Of a DNA stretch of 64,000 nucleotides, positions 9,904-18,476 are shown in pieces. Source of the DNA: Xanthomonas maliensis. GTDB lineage: Bacteria; Pseudomonadota; Gammaproteobacteria; Xanthomonadales; Xanthomonadaceae. The DNA lies in NCBI RefSeq assembly GCF_009192945.1, contig NZ_NSET01000044.1:62001-126000 (forward strand), written 5' to 3'. The position numbers and the translations under genes were made by a program. Positions within the stretch are counted from its first letter, which is position 1; every line of letters starts with the position of its first letter. The notes beneath the pieces were generated by a model. It was not told where the DNA came from. It ran no database searches and was given only the letters and a program-made list of their open reading frames with translations.

Positions 9904-10857
9904 ATGTCGACACCGCTGCGTTCCACGGAAATGCTAACCGATGCGCTGCGTGAGTCGTTGCGCCGGGCGCAGGATCAGGTCAATTCGCTGCTGCTGGGCA
10001 AGAGCCAGGAAGTGCGACTGGCCTTCGTGGCGCTGCTGTCCGGCGGTCATTTGCTGATCGAGGACCTGCCCGGCCTGGGCAAGACCACCCTCGCCCACGC
10101 CCTGGCATCCAGCCTGGGGCTGGGCTTCCAGCGTGTGCAATTCACCTCCGACCTGCTGCCTGCCGACGTCCTTGGCGTCTCCGTCTACGAAGCCGGCACC
10201 CGCCAGTTCCAGTTCCACCCCGGGCCGGTCTTCACCCATGTCCTGCTGGCCGACGAGATCAACCGTGCGCCGCCGCGCACGCAGAGCGCCTTGCTCGAGG
10301 CGATGGCCGAACAACAAGTCACCCTCGACGGGGTGACCCATCCCCTGCCGGAACCGTTTTGCGTGATCGCCACGCAGAATCCGGTCGATCTGTCGGGCAC
10401 ATTCCCGCTGCCCGATTCGCAGTTGGATCGGTTCCTGCTGCGGCTCAGCCTGGGCTACCCCAGTGCGGATGCCGAACGCGCGCTGCTGTCCGGCACCGAC
10501 CGCCGCGAGCTGATTGCCCAGGCCACACCGCAACTCGGCGACACCGAGGTGGTGACGCTACGGCGGGCGGTCGGCCAGGTCCACGCCAGCGAGGCCCTGG
10601 TCGCCTACGTCCAGGCGCTGCTGCTGCGCAGCCGCCAACAAGCCGGCGTGCGCGTGGGTCTGTCCCCGCGCGCCGGCATCGCCCTGCTGCGCGCAGCCAA
10701 GGCCTATGCGCTGCTGCTCGGCCGTGGGCATGTGCTGCCCGAAGACGTGCAGGCGCTGTTCGTGGCCGTGGCAGGCCATCGCCTGGTGCCGGAGGCCGAG
10801 TCCTCGTCGGGGCCGGCGCTGGCCAAGTCGCTGCTGCACAGCGTGCCGGTGGACTGA
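9904..10857 (+). CDS. MoxR family AAA+ ATPase
   Basis: This 317-aa cytoplasmic ATPase has the Walker A segment EDLPGLGKTTLAHALA (about residues 53-68), the Walker B/sensor segment LLADEINRAPPRTQSALLEAM and the ATQNPVD sensor motif typical of MoxR. MoxR proteins act as chaperones for partner proteins, often with DUF58/VWA or transglutaminase partners. The DUF58 gene follows 4 bp later and a transglutaminase gene after that, the usual MoxR triad. The start MSTPLRSTEM fits family length. Confidence 0.93.
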   Translation: MSTPLRSTEMLTDALRESLRRAQDQVNSLLLGKSQEVRLAFVALLSGGHLLIEDLPGLGKTTLAHALASSLGLGFQRVQFTSDLLPADVLGVSVYEAGTRQFQFHPGPVFTHVLLADEINRAPPRTQSALLEAMAEQQVTLDGVTHPLPEPFCVIATQNPVDLSGTFPLPDSQLDRFLLRLSLGYPSADAERALLSGTDRRELIAQATPQLGDTEVVTLRRAVGQVHASEALVAYVQALLLRSRQQAGVRVGLSPRAGIALLRAAKAYALLLGRGHVLPEDVQALFVAVAGHRLVPEAESSSGPALAKSLLHSVPVD

Positions 10858-10861
10858 GTCG

Positions 10862-11818
10862 GTGCGCGCCCGACTGCGCAGCGTCGGCCAGCGGCTCAGC
10901 CTGCTGGCGCGTCCGCGCACCCCAGAAACCTTGCCCATCGTGCTCGACCGGCGGCGCATCTACGTGCTGCCGACGCGCTTCGGGCTGTTCGTCGCCGCCC
11001 TGCTGGTGGCGATGCTGCTCGGTGCCCTCAACTACAACAACAACCCCGCCCTGCTGCTGGCCTTGTTGCTGGCCACCGCCGGCATCGCCAGCAGCATCCT
11101 CGCCCACCTGCAGCTGTCCGGCCTACGCGTGGAAGCCGTCTCGGCCGAACCCGTGGTCGCCGGCGAACCCTTGCGCATGCGCATCTCGCTGGCGCGGCGC
11201 GATCAACGTGCGCGTCGCGGCCTGCGTTTGGACCATCGACAGCAGAGCGCCGACTGCACGCTGATGGAACGCGACAGCGCCGAAGTGGATCTGCAGGTCC
11301 CGACCGAACGCCGGGGCTGGCAGGACATCGCGCGGATTCGTTTATCCACCACCCAACCGTTGGGCCTGGTGCGCGCCTGGTCCTGGGCATGGCCGGAGAC
11401 GCCGCTGCTGGCCTATCCGCAACCAGAGCTGGCCGGCCCGCCCTTGCCCGACGGCAGCGGCGCGCCCAACCGGACGCGCCTGCACGCGCAGGGCGAAGAA
11501 CTGCACCAGTTGCGGCCTTATCGGGCCGGCGACGCGCCGCGCACGATCGCCTGGAAGCACTCGGCGCGACGCGACAGCCTGCTGGTGCGCGAATACGAGC
11601 AACCCCTGGGCGTACAGGTGACGCTGGATTGGCGGGCCCTGGCCAGCCTCCCCTACGAACGCCGCATCTCCCGATTGGCACATTGGGTCAATCTGGCCGA
11701 GCGCGAGGGCCGGCGCTATCGCTTGCTGCTGCCCGGCCATCCGGTGCTCGGGCCGAGCCACGGACCGGCCCACCACCATCTCTGCCTGCGCGCACTGGCG
11801 CTGCTTCCCCATGCGTGA
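10862..11818 (+). CDS. DUF58 domain-containing membrane protein
   Basis: This 318-aa protein has two hydrophobic segments near residues 40-80 and then a DUF58 region with the signature LRPYRAGDAPRTIAWKHSAR and LLVREYEQP. The start is a GTG at 10862, four bases after the moxR stop, since no ATG occurs until well inside the gene. DUF58 proteins are partners of MoxR ATPases and have a VWA-like fold. The 3' end overlaps the next gene by 8 bp, so the three genes are probably translated from one mRNA. Confidence 0.9.
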   Translation: MRARLRSVGQRLSLLARPRTPETLPIVLDRRRIYVLPTRFGLFVAALLVAMLLGALNYNNNPALLLALLLATAGIASSILAHLQLSGLRVEAVSAEPVVAGEPLRMRISLARRDQRARRGLRLDHRQQSADCTLMERDSAEVDLQVPTERRGWQDIARIRLSTTQPLGLVRAWSWAWPETPLLAYPQPELAGPPLPDGSGAPNRTRLHAQGEELHQLRPYRAGDAPRTIAWKHSARRDSLLVREYEQPLGVQVTLDWRALASLPYERRISRLAHWVNLAEREGRRYRLLLPGHPVLGPSHGPAHHHLCLRALALLPHA

Positions 11819-13763
11819 CCCCGCGATCGCCATCACCCAGGCCAGCCGCGGCTGGATCCTCGCCACCACCTGGCTGGCGCTGGCGCCATTGCTGCTGCAG
11901 TTGCCCACGCTGCTCGCTGCCGCCATCGCGCTCGCAGCGTTGCTGGTGGGCCTGCTGAGTTGGCGTGGCACCCTGCTGGCACCGGTCCGTTTATTGCTGG
12001 TCGTGGCGGTGTTGGCCGCGGTCTATTGGCAGATCGGCATGCGCTTCGGCCGCGATACCGGCTGCGCAGTGCTGGCCGGCATGCTGGCGATCAAGACCTC
12101 GGAACTGCGCACGCTGCGCGACGCACGCAGCCTGCTGGGGTTTGCGCTGTTCGCGCCGTTTGCCGCGTTCCTGCTCGACCAGGGGCCGCTGACGATGGCG
12201 CTGGCGCTGCTGGCGGTACTCAGCACCTTGCTGTGCATGCAGCGGCTGGCTGACGAAGAGCACCACACGGCGACGCCTTCGCTCGGGTTTCAATTGCGCA
12301 GCGCCGGTCGCCTGGTCGCCATCGGGGTGCCGCTGGCGCTGGCCACGTTCTGGCTGCTGCCGCGGCTGGGCGCGCCGCTGTGGGGCGTGCCGGAGCGCGC
12401 GCTCACCCGCCCGGGCCTGTCGGACCACATGGAACCGGGCCAATGGCTCGACCTGATGGCCGACGACAGCCCCGCCCTACGCGTGCAATTCACCGGCCGC
12501 GTGCCGCCACCGGAGCAACGCTACTGGCGCGGCCCAGTGATGTGGGACTTCGACGGCCGCCGCTGGCAACACGGCCCATGGACCGGACGCAGCCAGCCGG
12601 CGAGCGTGGTTGCTGGCACGCAACGCTATCGCTATCGACTGGACTACGAGCCCACCGACCGTCGCCAACTGGTGGCGCTGGATTTGCCGACCGCTGCCGC
12701 TGCCAACACCGACCTGTCGCCCGACTACGAACTGACCGCGCGCCGCTCACTGACGGCGTTGACCCGCTGGGAACTCGAATCGACGCCACCGGTGCGCTTC
12801 GACACCGACCTGCCGCCCGCCCTGCGCGCGCGCGCATTGGCGCTGCCGCCCACCTACAATCCGCGCACGCTCGCCCTGGGCCGGCAATGGCGCACCGAGG
12901 CCGGCAACGACGATGCCGCGATCGTGCAACGCGCCCTGCGCTGGATCGGCAGCGACTTCGTGTACACGCTGGACACGCCGCTGGCAGGCCGCGACAGCGT
13001 CGACGAGTTCCTGTTCCAGCAAAAGGCCGGGTTCTGCGAGCATTTCAGCTCGTCGTTCGTGTTCCTGATGCGCGCGGCCGGCATTCCGGCACGCGTGGTC
13101 ACCGGCTATGCCGGGGGCACCTACAACCGGCTCGGCAATTACTGGGTGGTGCGGCGGATGGACGCGCATGCCTGGAGCGAAGTGTGGCTGCGCGATCGTG
13201 GCTGGGTGCGCGTCGACCCAACCGCTGCGGTTGCACCCGAGCGCGTCTACGACACGCTGGACGACCGCCTGCAGGCCGGCGGCGCCGACGGATTCGCCCA
13301 GCTCGGCCCGTGGGCCGATCTTGCGCAGGTCAGCGACTGGCTACGCCGCGGCTGGAACGATCTGGTGCTGTCGTTCGATGCCGACCGGCAACAGCGGCTG
13401 CTGCAACCGTTTGGCATCGATCGGCTGGATACCCAGCAACTGGCAATGATCTTTGCCGCGTTCGCGCTGGGCGCATTGGGCTGGATGGCCTGGCTGCTGG
13501 CGCGCGGCGAACGCGAGCGCGACCCCTTGCTGCGCGCCTGGCACCAACTGGGCCGCCGTTACGCCAGGTTGGGGCTGGGCCGCGAGCCGCACGAGCCGGC
13601 GACCGACTGGGCCCGCCGCGTCGCCCTCGCCCAGCCAGGAACGGCCCTGGTCGCACTCAGCCAACGTTTCGCCGCCGCACGCTACGCTGGCGCTGAGTCG
13701 GACAGCGCCCCACTGATCCGCGAACTGAAGCAGCATCGACCGCGAACCGGAGCTTCCCAATGA
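11811..13763 (+). CDS. tgpA: TgpA-like transglutaminase with N-terminal membrane domain
   Basis: This 650-aa protein has about six hydrophobic segments in its first ~190 residues, a periplasmic transglutaminase core, one more membrane segment near residue 550 and a short C-terminal DUF4129-like tail. The catalytic triad is C409 in KAGFCEHFSSSF, H453 in DAHAWSEVW and D469 in RVDPTAAV. In Pseudomonas, TgpA is an essential membrane transglutaminase. It overlaps the DUF58 gene by 8 bp and the slp gene by 4 bp. Confidence 0.92.
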   Translation: MRDPAIAITQASRGWILATTWLALAPLLLQLPTLLAAAIALAALLVGLLSWRGTLLAPVRLLLVVAVLAAVYWQIGMRFGRDTGCAVLAGMLAIKTSELRTLRDARSLLGFALFAPFAAFLLDQGPLTMALALLAVLSTLLCMQRLADEEHHTATPSLGFQLRSAGRLVAIGVPLALATFWLLPRLGAPLWGVPERALTRPGLSDHMEPGQWLDLMADDSPALRVQFTGRVPPPEQRYWRGPVMWDFDGRRWQHGPWTGRSQPASVVAGTQRYRYRLDYEPTDRRQLVALDLPTAAAANTDLSPDYELTARRSLTALTRWELESTPPVRFDTDLPPALRARALALPPTYNPRTLALGRQWRTEAGNDDAAIVQRALRWIGSDFVYTLDTPLAGRDSVDEFLFQQKAGFCEHFSSSFVFLMRAAGIPARVVTGYAGGTYNRLGNYWVVRRMDAHAWSEVWLRDRGWVRVDPTAAVAPERVYDTLDDRLQAGGADGFAQLGPWADLAQVSDWLRRGWNDLVLSFDADRQQRLLQPFGIDRLDTQQLAMIFAAFALGALGWMAWLLARGERERDPLLRAWHQLGRRYARLGLGREPHEPATDWARRVALAQPGTALVALSQRFAAARYAGAESDSAPLIRELKQHRPRTGASQ

Positions 13764-14296
13764 GTACCCGTTTTCTCCTTCCTATCGTTGCTGCGCTCGG
13801 CCTGGCCGCGTGTGCGACTGCGCCCAAGCCACTGCAGGGCCAGTTCCCCGCGGTCAGTCCCAGCGATTCGGTCGCCAGCGCCCAGCTCGGCACCTCGGTG
13901 CGCTGGGGCGGCAAGATCATCCATACCACGCCGAGCCAGGGCCAGACCTGCTTCGAGCTGATCTCGCGCCCACTGAATGCCAGCGGCCGACCGGACCGTA
14001 GTGCGGTGGACGCCAGCGATGGACGTTTCCTCGCCTGCCGCGCCGGCTTCTACGATCCGGCGGTGTTCGAGCCGGGCCGCGAAGTGACCTTCATCGGCAG
14101 GATCGCCGGTTTCGAGACCACCAAGATCGGCGAATACGACTACAAGCTGCCGAAGGTCGCCGCCGACGTCGTCTACCTGTGGCCGGAAGTGCGCGAGGTC
14201 GATGTCGTCCCCGCCTACCCTTACGGCCCCTGGGGTGATCCGTGGTGGGGCAGCCCGTGGGGCCCGCGCTGGGGTGGTTACCGCGGTTGGTGGTAA
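13760..14296 (+). CDS. slp: Slp family outer-membrane lipoprotein
   Basis: This 178-aa protein has a lipoprotein signal peptide with lipobox LAAC, giving C18 as the lipidated residue. The Slp core contains VRWGGKIIHTTP, FLACRAGFYDPAVFEPGREVT and GEYDYKLPKV. The C-terminus is rich in Trp, Pro and Gly (WGDPWWGSPWGPRWGGYRGWW region). Slp proteins are starvation-inducible outer-membrane lipoproteins in E. coli. The ATGA overlap with the transglutaminase gene suggests translational coupling. Confidence 0.88.
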   Translation: MSTRFLLPIVAALGLAACATAPKPLQGQFPAVSPSDSVASAQLGTSVRWGGKIIHTTPSQGQTCFELISRPLNASGRPDRSAVDASDGRFLACRAGFYDPAVFEPGREVTFIGRIAGFETTKIGEYDYKLPKVAADVVYLWPEVREVDVVPAYPYGPWGDPWWGSPWGPRWGGYRGWW

Positions 14297-14315
14297 CCCG
14301 CCACCGGCATTGCCA

Positions 14316-14346
14316 CGACAACGCCGCTCGCTGAGCGGCGTTGTCG
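14316..14346. terminator. Bidirectional terminator between slp and HIT gene
   Basis: A perfect 13-bp stem (CGACAACGCCGCT paired with AGCGGCGTTGTCG) with a 5-nt loop lies 20 nt after slp and 13 nt before the stop of the convergent HIT gene. It can act in both directions. Confidence 0.65.
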
Positions 14347-14359
14347 TTCCTGCCTGCCG

Positions 14360-14713
14360 TTATGGAGTGCCGAACCGGCCCAATGGCGCACCGGCCAGCA
14401 GGTGCAGATGGATGTGGAAGACGGTCTGCCCGGCATGCGCGCGGCAGTTCATCACGATGCGGTAGCCATCCTCGGCCAGGCCGCGATCGCGCGCGTAATG
14501 CGCTGCCGCCAGTGCCAGCTTGCCCAGCAACGGCGCATGCTCGGCCGGCACGTCGTCCAGGGTCGGGAAGGCATGTTGCTTGGGAATGAACAGCACATGC
14601 ACCGGCGCCTGCGGCGCGATGTCTTCGAAACCCAGCACCTCATCGTCCTCATAGACGATGGTGGCCGGAATCTCGCGGCGGATGATCTTGCCGAAAATGG
14701 TGTCGTCGTTCAT
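14360..14713 (-). CDS. HIT family nucleotide-binding protein
   Basis: This 117-aa protein of the HINT branch hydrolyses purine nucleotide phosphoramidates in characterised homologues. It has the HIT signature HIHLHLL with histidines at 100, 102 and 104, and the early motif MNDDTIFGKIIRREIPA. The start is the ATG at 14713. The frame stays open upstream only because of composition. It lies 65 bp downstream of recR on the same strand. Confidence 0.93.
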   Translation of the reverse strand: MNDDTIFGKIIRREIPATIVYEDDEVLGFEDIAPQAPVHVLFIPKQHAFPTLDDVPAEHAPLLGKLALAAAHYARDRGLAEDGYRIVMNCRAHAGQTVFHIHLHLLAGAPLGRFGTP

Positions 14714-14778
14714 GGCGGCCTCGCGCGTCGGATCGGCGGGCAGCATAGCGGCCGGACGGCATCGCCCGACAGTCCCGC

Positions 14779-15375
14779 TCAGGGAACCTCGCTGCGCGTC
14801 CCGAAGGCGTGCGACAGCGTGCCGCGATCCACGTATTCCAGTTCGCCGCCCAGCGGCATGCCCTGCGCGAGCCGGCTCGGTCGCACGCCGTACTGGCGCG
14901 CGAGTTGCGCCAGGTAGTGGGCAGTGGCCTCGCCTTCCACGGTCGCGTTGGTGGCGATGATCATCTCGGCGACCTCGCCGGCGGCCAACCGTTCGCCCAA
15001 CTGATCCAGCCCAAGTTCGCGCGGCCCGATACCATCCAGCGGCGACAGGCGGCCTTGCAGGATGAAGTACACCCCGCGATAGCCGGTGGCGTGCTCGATC
15101 GCCAGCCGGTCGGCCGGCGATTCGACCACGCACAACTGCTGACGCTCGCGCGTGGCGCTGGCACAGATTGGGCAGACCTCGGTCTCGCTGAAGTCGCGAC
15201 ACTGCACGCAGTGGCCGATGCGCTCGATCGCCTGGCGCAAGGTGTCGGCCAGCCGCTGCCCACCCACGCGCTCGCGCTCGAGCACGTGATAGGCCATGCG
15301 CTGGGCCGATTTCTGGCCGACGCCCGGCAAGACCCGAAACGCCTCGATCAGCTGTTCGAGCAGCGGTGCACTCAT
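14779..15375 (-). CDS. recR: Recombination mediator RecR
   Basis: This 198-aa protein acts with RecF and RecO to load RecA at gaps. It has an N-terminal helix-hairpin-helix (LPGVGQKSAQRMAYH), a four-cysteine zinc finger (C56, C59, C68, C71) and a Toprim domain (VVESPADRLAIE and the ATNATVEGEATA region). Its start overlaps the stop of the preceding 88-codon gene by ATGA. The order dnaX-ybaB-recR is widely conserved, here with one small gene inserted. Confidence 0.96.
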   Translation of the reverse strand: MSAPLLEQLIEAFRVLPGVGQKSAQRMAYHVLERERVGGQRLADTLRQAIERIGHCVQCRDFSETEVCPICASATRERQQLCVVESPADRLAIEHATGYRGVYFILQGRLSPLDGIGPRELGLDQLGERLAAGEVAEMIIATNATVEGEATAHYLAQLARQYGVRPSRLAQGMPLGGELEYVDRGTLSHAFGTRSEVP

Positions 15376-15638
15376 GCGTGGTCCTGGCCCGCGCCACCGG
15401 CATGGCTGGCGCGCAACGCACGCAGACGCGGCAATGCCTGTGCGAGCGCAGCGTCGATCTCCTGCTGGCTGGCCATGTAAACCGAGGGCACGGCGTTGAC
15501 GATGCGCTCGAGCTCCGCTTTCGCGTCGGGACGTTTCAGAAGCGCACGCGCCAGCGTGTCGAACGCCTCGCCATAACCGCTACTCGACCCGTAGCTCAGG
15601 TCGCTGAGCGGATGATCCCCGGGCTTGCCGTTGGGCAT
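15372..15638 (-). CDS. Small protein of unknown function between ybaB and recR
   Basis: I do not recognise this 88-aa protein. It is soluble, largely helical by composition (residues 22-88 rich in Ala, Leu, Glu and Arg) and has no signal peptide. It begins 1 bp after the ybaB stop and overlaps the recR start by 4 bp, and this tight packing is the main argument that it is real. The segment VNAVPSVYMASQQEIDAALA suggests a short helical domain. Confidence 0.7.
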   Translation of the reverse strand: MPNGKPGDHPLSDLSYGSSSGYGEAFDTLARALLKRPDAKAELERIVNAVPSVYMASQQEIDAALAQALPRLRALRASHAGGAGQDHA

Positions 15639-15639
15639 G

Positions 15640-15960
15640 TCAGAACGGCAGCTTCATGCCCGGCGGCAACTGCATGCCGGCGGTGGCCGAGCCCATGCGC
15701 TGCTTGGATTCGGCATCGATTTTGTTGGACGCGTCGTTGAACGCGGCAGCGATCAGGTCTTCGGCCATTTCCTGGTCGGAGAGGATGCTCGGATCGATCC
15801 GCACCTTGCGGCACTCCTTGGCGCCAGTCAGCGTCACGCTGACCATGCCGCCGCCGGCGCTGCCGGTGACTTCCAGCTTGGCCAGTTCTTCCTGGGCGCG
15901 TTGCAGGTTTTCCTGCATCTTCTGCGCCTGTTGCATCAGTTGAGCGATATTGCCACGCAT
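15640..15960 (-). CDS. ybaB: YbaB/EbfC family nucleoid-associated protein
   Basis: This 106-aa protein begins [20 protein letters not shown], the family N-terminal helix, followed by [19 protein letters not shown]. YbaB/EbfC proteins are DNA-binding dimers. It starts 5 bp after the dnaX stop and is followed after 1 bp by a small unknown gene and then recR. Length is normal. Confidence 0.95.
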   Translation of the reverse strand: MRGNIAQLMQQAQKMQENLQRAQEELAKLEVTGSAGGGMVSVTLTGAKECRKVRIDPSILSDQEMAEDLIAAAFNDASNKIDAESKQRMGSATAGMQLPPGMKLPF

Positions 15961-15965
15961 GTCGT

Positions 15966-17909
15966 TTACTCGTTATAGGGGCGGATGGAATCAGGGACGA
16001 CCCGGGCGCCTTGCTGCTGGATCAGCTGCTGCACGTTCGGGTCGCTCAGGAATGCGGCCTCGGCGGCGGTCTGCCGCTCGCTCTTCTGCCGGTTGGCGCG
16101 CTCGTGCAAGGTTTCGACATCGGCGTTGCCGGTCTCAACGACGATGCGTGGCGCATTGCCCAGCGAGGGCGCAAGCGCCTGGGCCAGCGCCGCCAGCGAA
16201 CGCTCGGAGTTGAGATATTCAAACCCCGGCGCCAGCGCCAGGCGCAACACGCCGTCGCGATGACCAAGGAAGGCCGCGTTGGCAGCCAGCTGCCGCGAGG
16301 GACCGCTCAAACCACTGCGCTCGACCAGTTCCAGCCACTGTTCGGCATCGGCGACACGCCCATCGTCCGCGCTCGGCGGAGCTGCAACGACGGGCGCGGA
16401 ACGCATCGGCGCGTCGTCCTCGGCCGTGGCCACGCTCGGCGGCGGCACCATGGCTACCTCCGACGGCGACGGCGAAGGCGAAGGCGAAGGCGAAGGCGAA
16501 GGCGCGACACTCTGGACACGCACCGGGGCGTCGTCCACCGCCCACGGCGGTAGATCCTCGCTGCGTGGTGCCGTCATGCCGAAGGGGGCAGCCTCCGGGG
16601 GCGCGGGCGCCAAGGCGACCACCGGAACCGGGGTTGGAGCCGGCGTGGGGGCTGGCGCATTGTCGGCAATGACCTGAGCCGCCGGCACGGTCGCAGCGGC
16701 GGGCACGGCCGCGCTGGCGCCGAGCTCGGCGGCCATCACCGGCGCGGCGCTGACGCCGCCGCTTGCCGGCACGCGCGTTCCCGCGCCTGCGCTGGCGCCG
16801 CGCCCCTCGTCGCCCCCCACCGGCACTGCGCCGGCCGGACGGAACGCCAGCATGCGCAGCACCGCCATCTCGAAGCCAGCGCGCGGACTCGGCGCCAGAT
16901 ACAGGTCGCGACGCCCGTTGAGCGCCATCTGGTACCACAGCTGCACCACCTCGGCGCGCAGCTGACCGGCGAAGACGGTCGGGTCGACCCCGTCGCCGGC
17001 CATGGCAGCCGAGGGCACCAATTGCTGGACCTGGATGCGGTGCAAGGCCTCGGCCAGCGCCTCGAGCACGCCGCCCCAGTCCGGCGAGAATTCGGCCAGC
17101 GCCGCCACGACCTGCAGCAGGCGCGCACCATCGCCATCGCTCAAGGCCTGCAGCATGGCGCCGACCTGGGTGCGATCGACCGTTCCCAGCATGGTGCGCA
17201 CCACGTCCTCACGCAGCGCGCCGCCAGCGTAGGCGATGGCCTGGTCGAGTAGCGACAGCCCATCGCGCAGCGAACCATCGGCGGCCTTGGCCAACTGGAC
17301 GATCGCCGCAGCATCGGCAGCGATGTCCTCGGCGCCCAGAATCCGGGTCATCTGCCCCTGGATCTGGTCCTCGTCCAGCCGCTTGAGATTGAACTGCAGG
17401 CAGCGGCTGAGCACGGTCACCGGCAGCTTCTGCGGATCGGTGGTCGCCAGCAGGAACTTCACGTGCTCGGGCGGCTCCTCCAGCGTCTTCAGCAGCGCAT
17501 TGAACGCCGCCTTGGAGAGCATGTGCACTTCGTCGATCAGGTAGACCTTGAACTTGCCGCGCGACGGCATGTACTGCGCGTTCTCGATCACCTCGCGCAC
17601 ATCGTCCACGCCGGTGTTGGAAGCGGCGTCGATCTCCAGCAGGTCGATATAGCGGCCGGCATCGATATCCAGGCACGCCGGACACTGCCCGCACGGATCG
17701 GCACTGGTGCCCTGTTCGCAATTGAGCGACTTGGCGAAGATGCGCGCGATGGTGGTCTTGCCCACGCCCCGGGTTCCGGTGAACAGGAACGCGTGATGCA
17801 CACGGCCGCTGTCGAGCGCGTTGCTGAGCGCGCGCACCACGTGTTCCTGGCCAACGAGCTCGGCAAAACGCTTCGGACGCCACTTACGGGCGAGAACGAG
17901 ATAGGACAT
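15966..17909 (-). CDS. dnaX: DNA polymerase III subunits gamma/tau
   Basis: This 647-aa clamp-loader ATPase has Walker A GTRGVGKT (residues 45-52), a zinc module with C64, C73, C76 and C79, and a DEVHML Walker B. After the AAA+ core, a low-complexity Ala/Pro linker (about 370-520) leads to a tau C-terminal domain. The linker contains a Ser-Pro repeat coded by a hexanucleotide array at 16471-16500. I see no run of six A or T that would resemble the E. coli gamma frameshift site, so a separate gamma product is not evident. Confidence 0.96.
   Translation of the reverse strand: MSYLVLARKWRPKRFAELVGQEHVVRALSNALDSGRVHHAFLFTGTRGVGKTTIARIFAKSLNCEQGTSADPCGQCPACLDIDAGRYIDLLEIDAASNTGVDDVREVIENAQYMPSRGKFKVYLIDEVHMLSKAAFNALLKTLEEPPEHVKFLLATTDPQKLPVTVLSRCLQFNLKRLDEDQIQGQMTRILGAEDIAADAAAIVQLAKAADGSLRDGLSLLDQAIAYAGGALREDVVRTMLGTVDRTQVGAMLQALSDGDGARLLQVVAALAEFSPDWGGVLEALAEALHRIQVQQLVPSAAMAGDGVDPTVFAGQLRAEVVQLWYQMALNGRRDLYLAPSPRAGFEMAVLRMLAFRPAGAVPVGGDEGRGASAGAGTRVPASGGVSAAPVMAAELGASAAVPAAATVPAAQVIADNAPAPTPAPTPVPVVALAPAPPEAAPFGMTAPRSEDLPPWAVDDAPVRVQSVAPSPSPSPSPSPSPSEVAMVPPPSVATAEDDAPMRSAPVVAAPPSADDGRVADAEQWLELVERSGLSGPSRQLAANAAFLGHRDGVLRLALAPGFEYLNSERSLAALAQALAPSLGNAPRIVVETGNADVETLHERANRQKSERQTAAEAAFLSDPNVQQLIQQQGARVVPDSIRPYNE
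16471..16500. repeat. Hexanucleotide microsatellite inside dnaX
   Basis: Five perfect tandem copies of GGCGAA, flanked by one degenerate copy on each side (GGCGAC, GGCGCG). On the coding strand it gives alternating Ser-Pro in the dnaX linker. Copy-number change would keep the frame, so length variation between strains is likely. Confidence 0.9.
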
Positions 17910-17983
17910 CGGTCAACCAGCTTCCTCTGAACCGATATTGTGCCACGCCCGCCCCCCGCCGACCGGTGCCGACAAGATTCAGC

Positions 17984-18012
17984 TTGTAGTGCGGCCCGCC
18001 GACCGCTAGAAT
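17984..18012 (+). promoter_or_regulatory. Candidate sigma-70 promoter of tRNA-Ser(GGA)
   Basis: TTGTAG at 17984-17989 and TAGAAT at 18007-18012 are separated by 17 bp. Transcription would begin near 18019, about 28 nt before the tRNA. The position and spacing are good; there is no experimental support. Confidence 0.5.
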
Positions 18013-18046
18013 TTGCGGCCCTGTTCGGCCGCGGCCGGGCGGACCC

Positions 18047-18139
18047 GGAGAGGTGTCCGAGTGGTTGAAGGAGCACGCCTGGAAAGTGTGTAAGCGTCTA
18101 AACCGCGCTTCGGGGGTTCGAATCCCCCTCTCTCCGCCA
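18047..18139 (+). tRNA. tRNA-Ser (anticodon GGA)
   Basis: This is a 93-nt type II tRNA with a long variable arm. The acceptor stem pairs GGAGAGG with TCTCTCC, the anticodon loop is CTGGAAA (anticodon GGA, reading UCC/UCU), and the T-arm contains GGTTCGAATCC. CCA is encoded. An integrase remnant follows at 18222, which marks this tRNA as a likely past integration site. Confidence 0.97.
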
Positions 18140-18143
18140 GATT

Positions 18144-18175
18144 ACGCAAACCCCTGAGAAATCAGGGGTTTTTGC
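18144..18175 (+). terminator. Intrinsic terminator after tRNA-Ser(GGA)
   Basis: The stem CCCCTGA/TCAGGGG with a GAAA loop is extended by AAA/TTT pairs and followed by a T run. It starts 5 nt after the encoded CCA. Confidence 0.85.
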
Positions 18176-18221
18176 GTTCTGGCGAGTTTTCGGACGGGAC
18201 ACAAATCGGGACACGTCCCCG

Positions 18222-18449
18222 ATGCGTACCCCCCATCATCTTATCCGCTCCCCGTCTGGTCGCTGGTCCTTCCGCCAACGGGTGCCACAGGACCTCCAAG
18301 CCAAGCTTGGCCAAAGGGTCGTCGAGCGGACGCTTCGAACGAAAGACCTGCGCCAGACCCAGGTCCAAGCCATTGGCTTGGCATCCAGCCATGCTCAGGT
18401 CTTCAACGCAGTTCGGGGACTTCCGAAGGAACGGATGGCCACGAAGTGA
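18222..18449 (+). pseudogene. Truncated tyrosine-recombinase (integrase) N-terminal fragment
   Basis: The 75-codon frame encodes MRTPHHLIRSPSGRWSFRQR and VPQDLQAKLGQRVVERTL, the N-terminal SAM-like/DUF6538-type region found at the start of phage and island integrases. It ends at a TGA after KERMATK. The core-binding and catalytic domains (R, HxxR, Y) are missing, and the next gene begins at 18477 on the other strand. It lies 82 bp after tRNA-Ser(GGA), the usual place for an integrase at a tRNA att site. I infer a lost or decayed element; no second att copy is visible in the window. Confidence 0.75.
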
Positions 18450-18476
18450 GCCAATACGTCGCCTTTGCCCTGCGCC

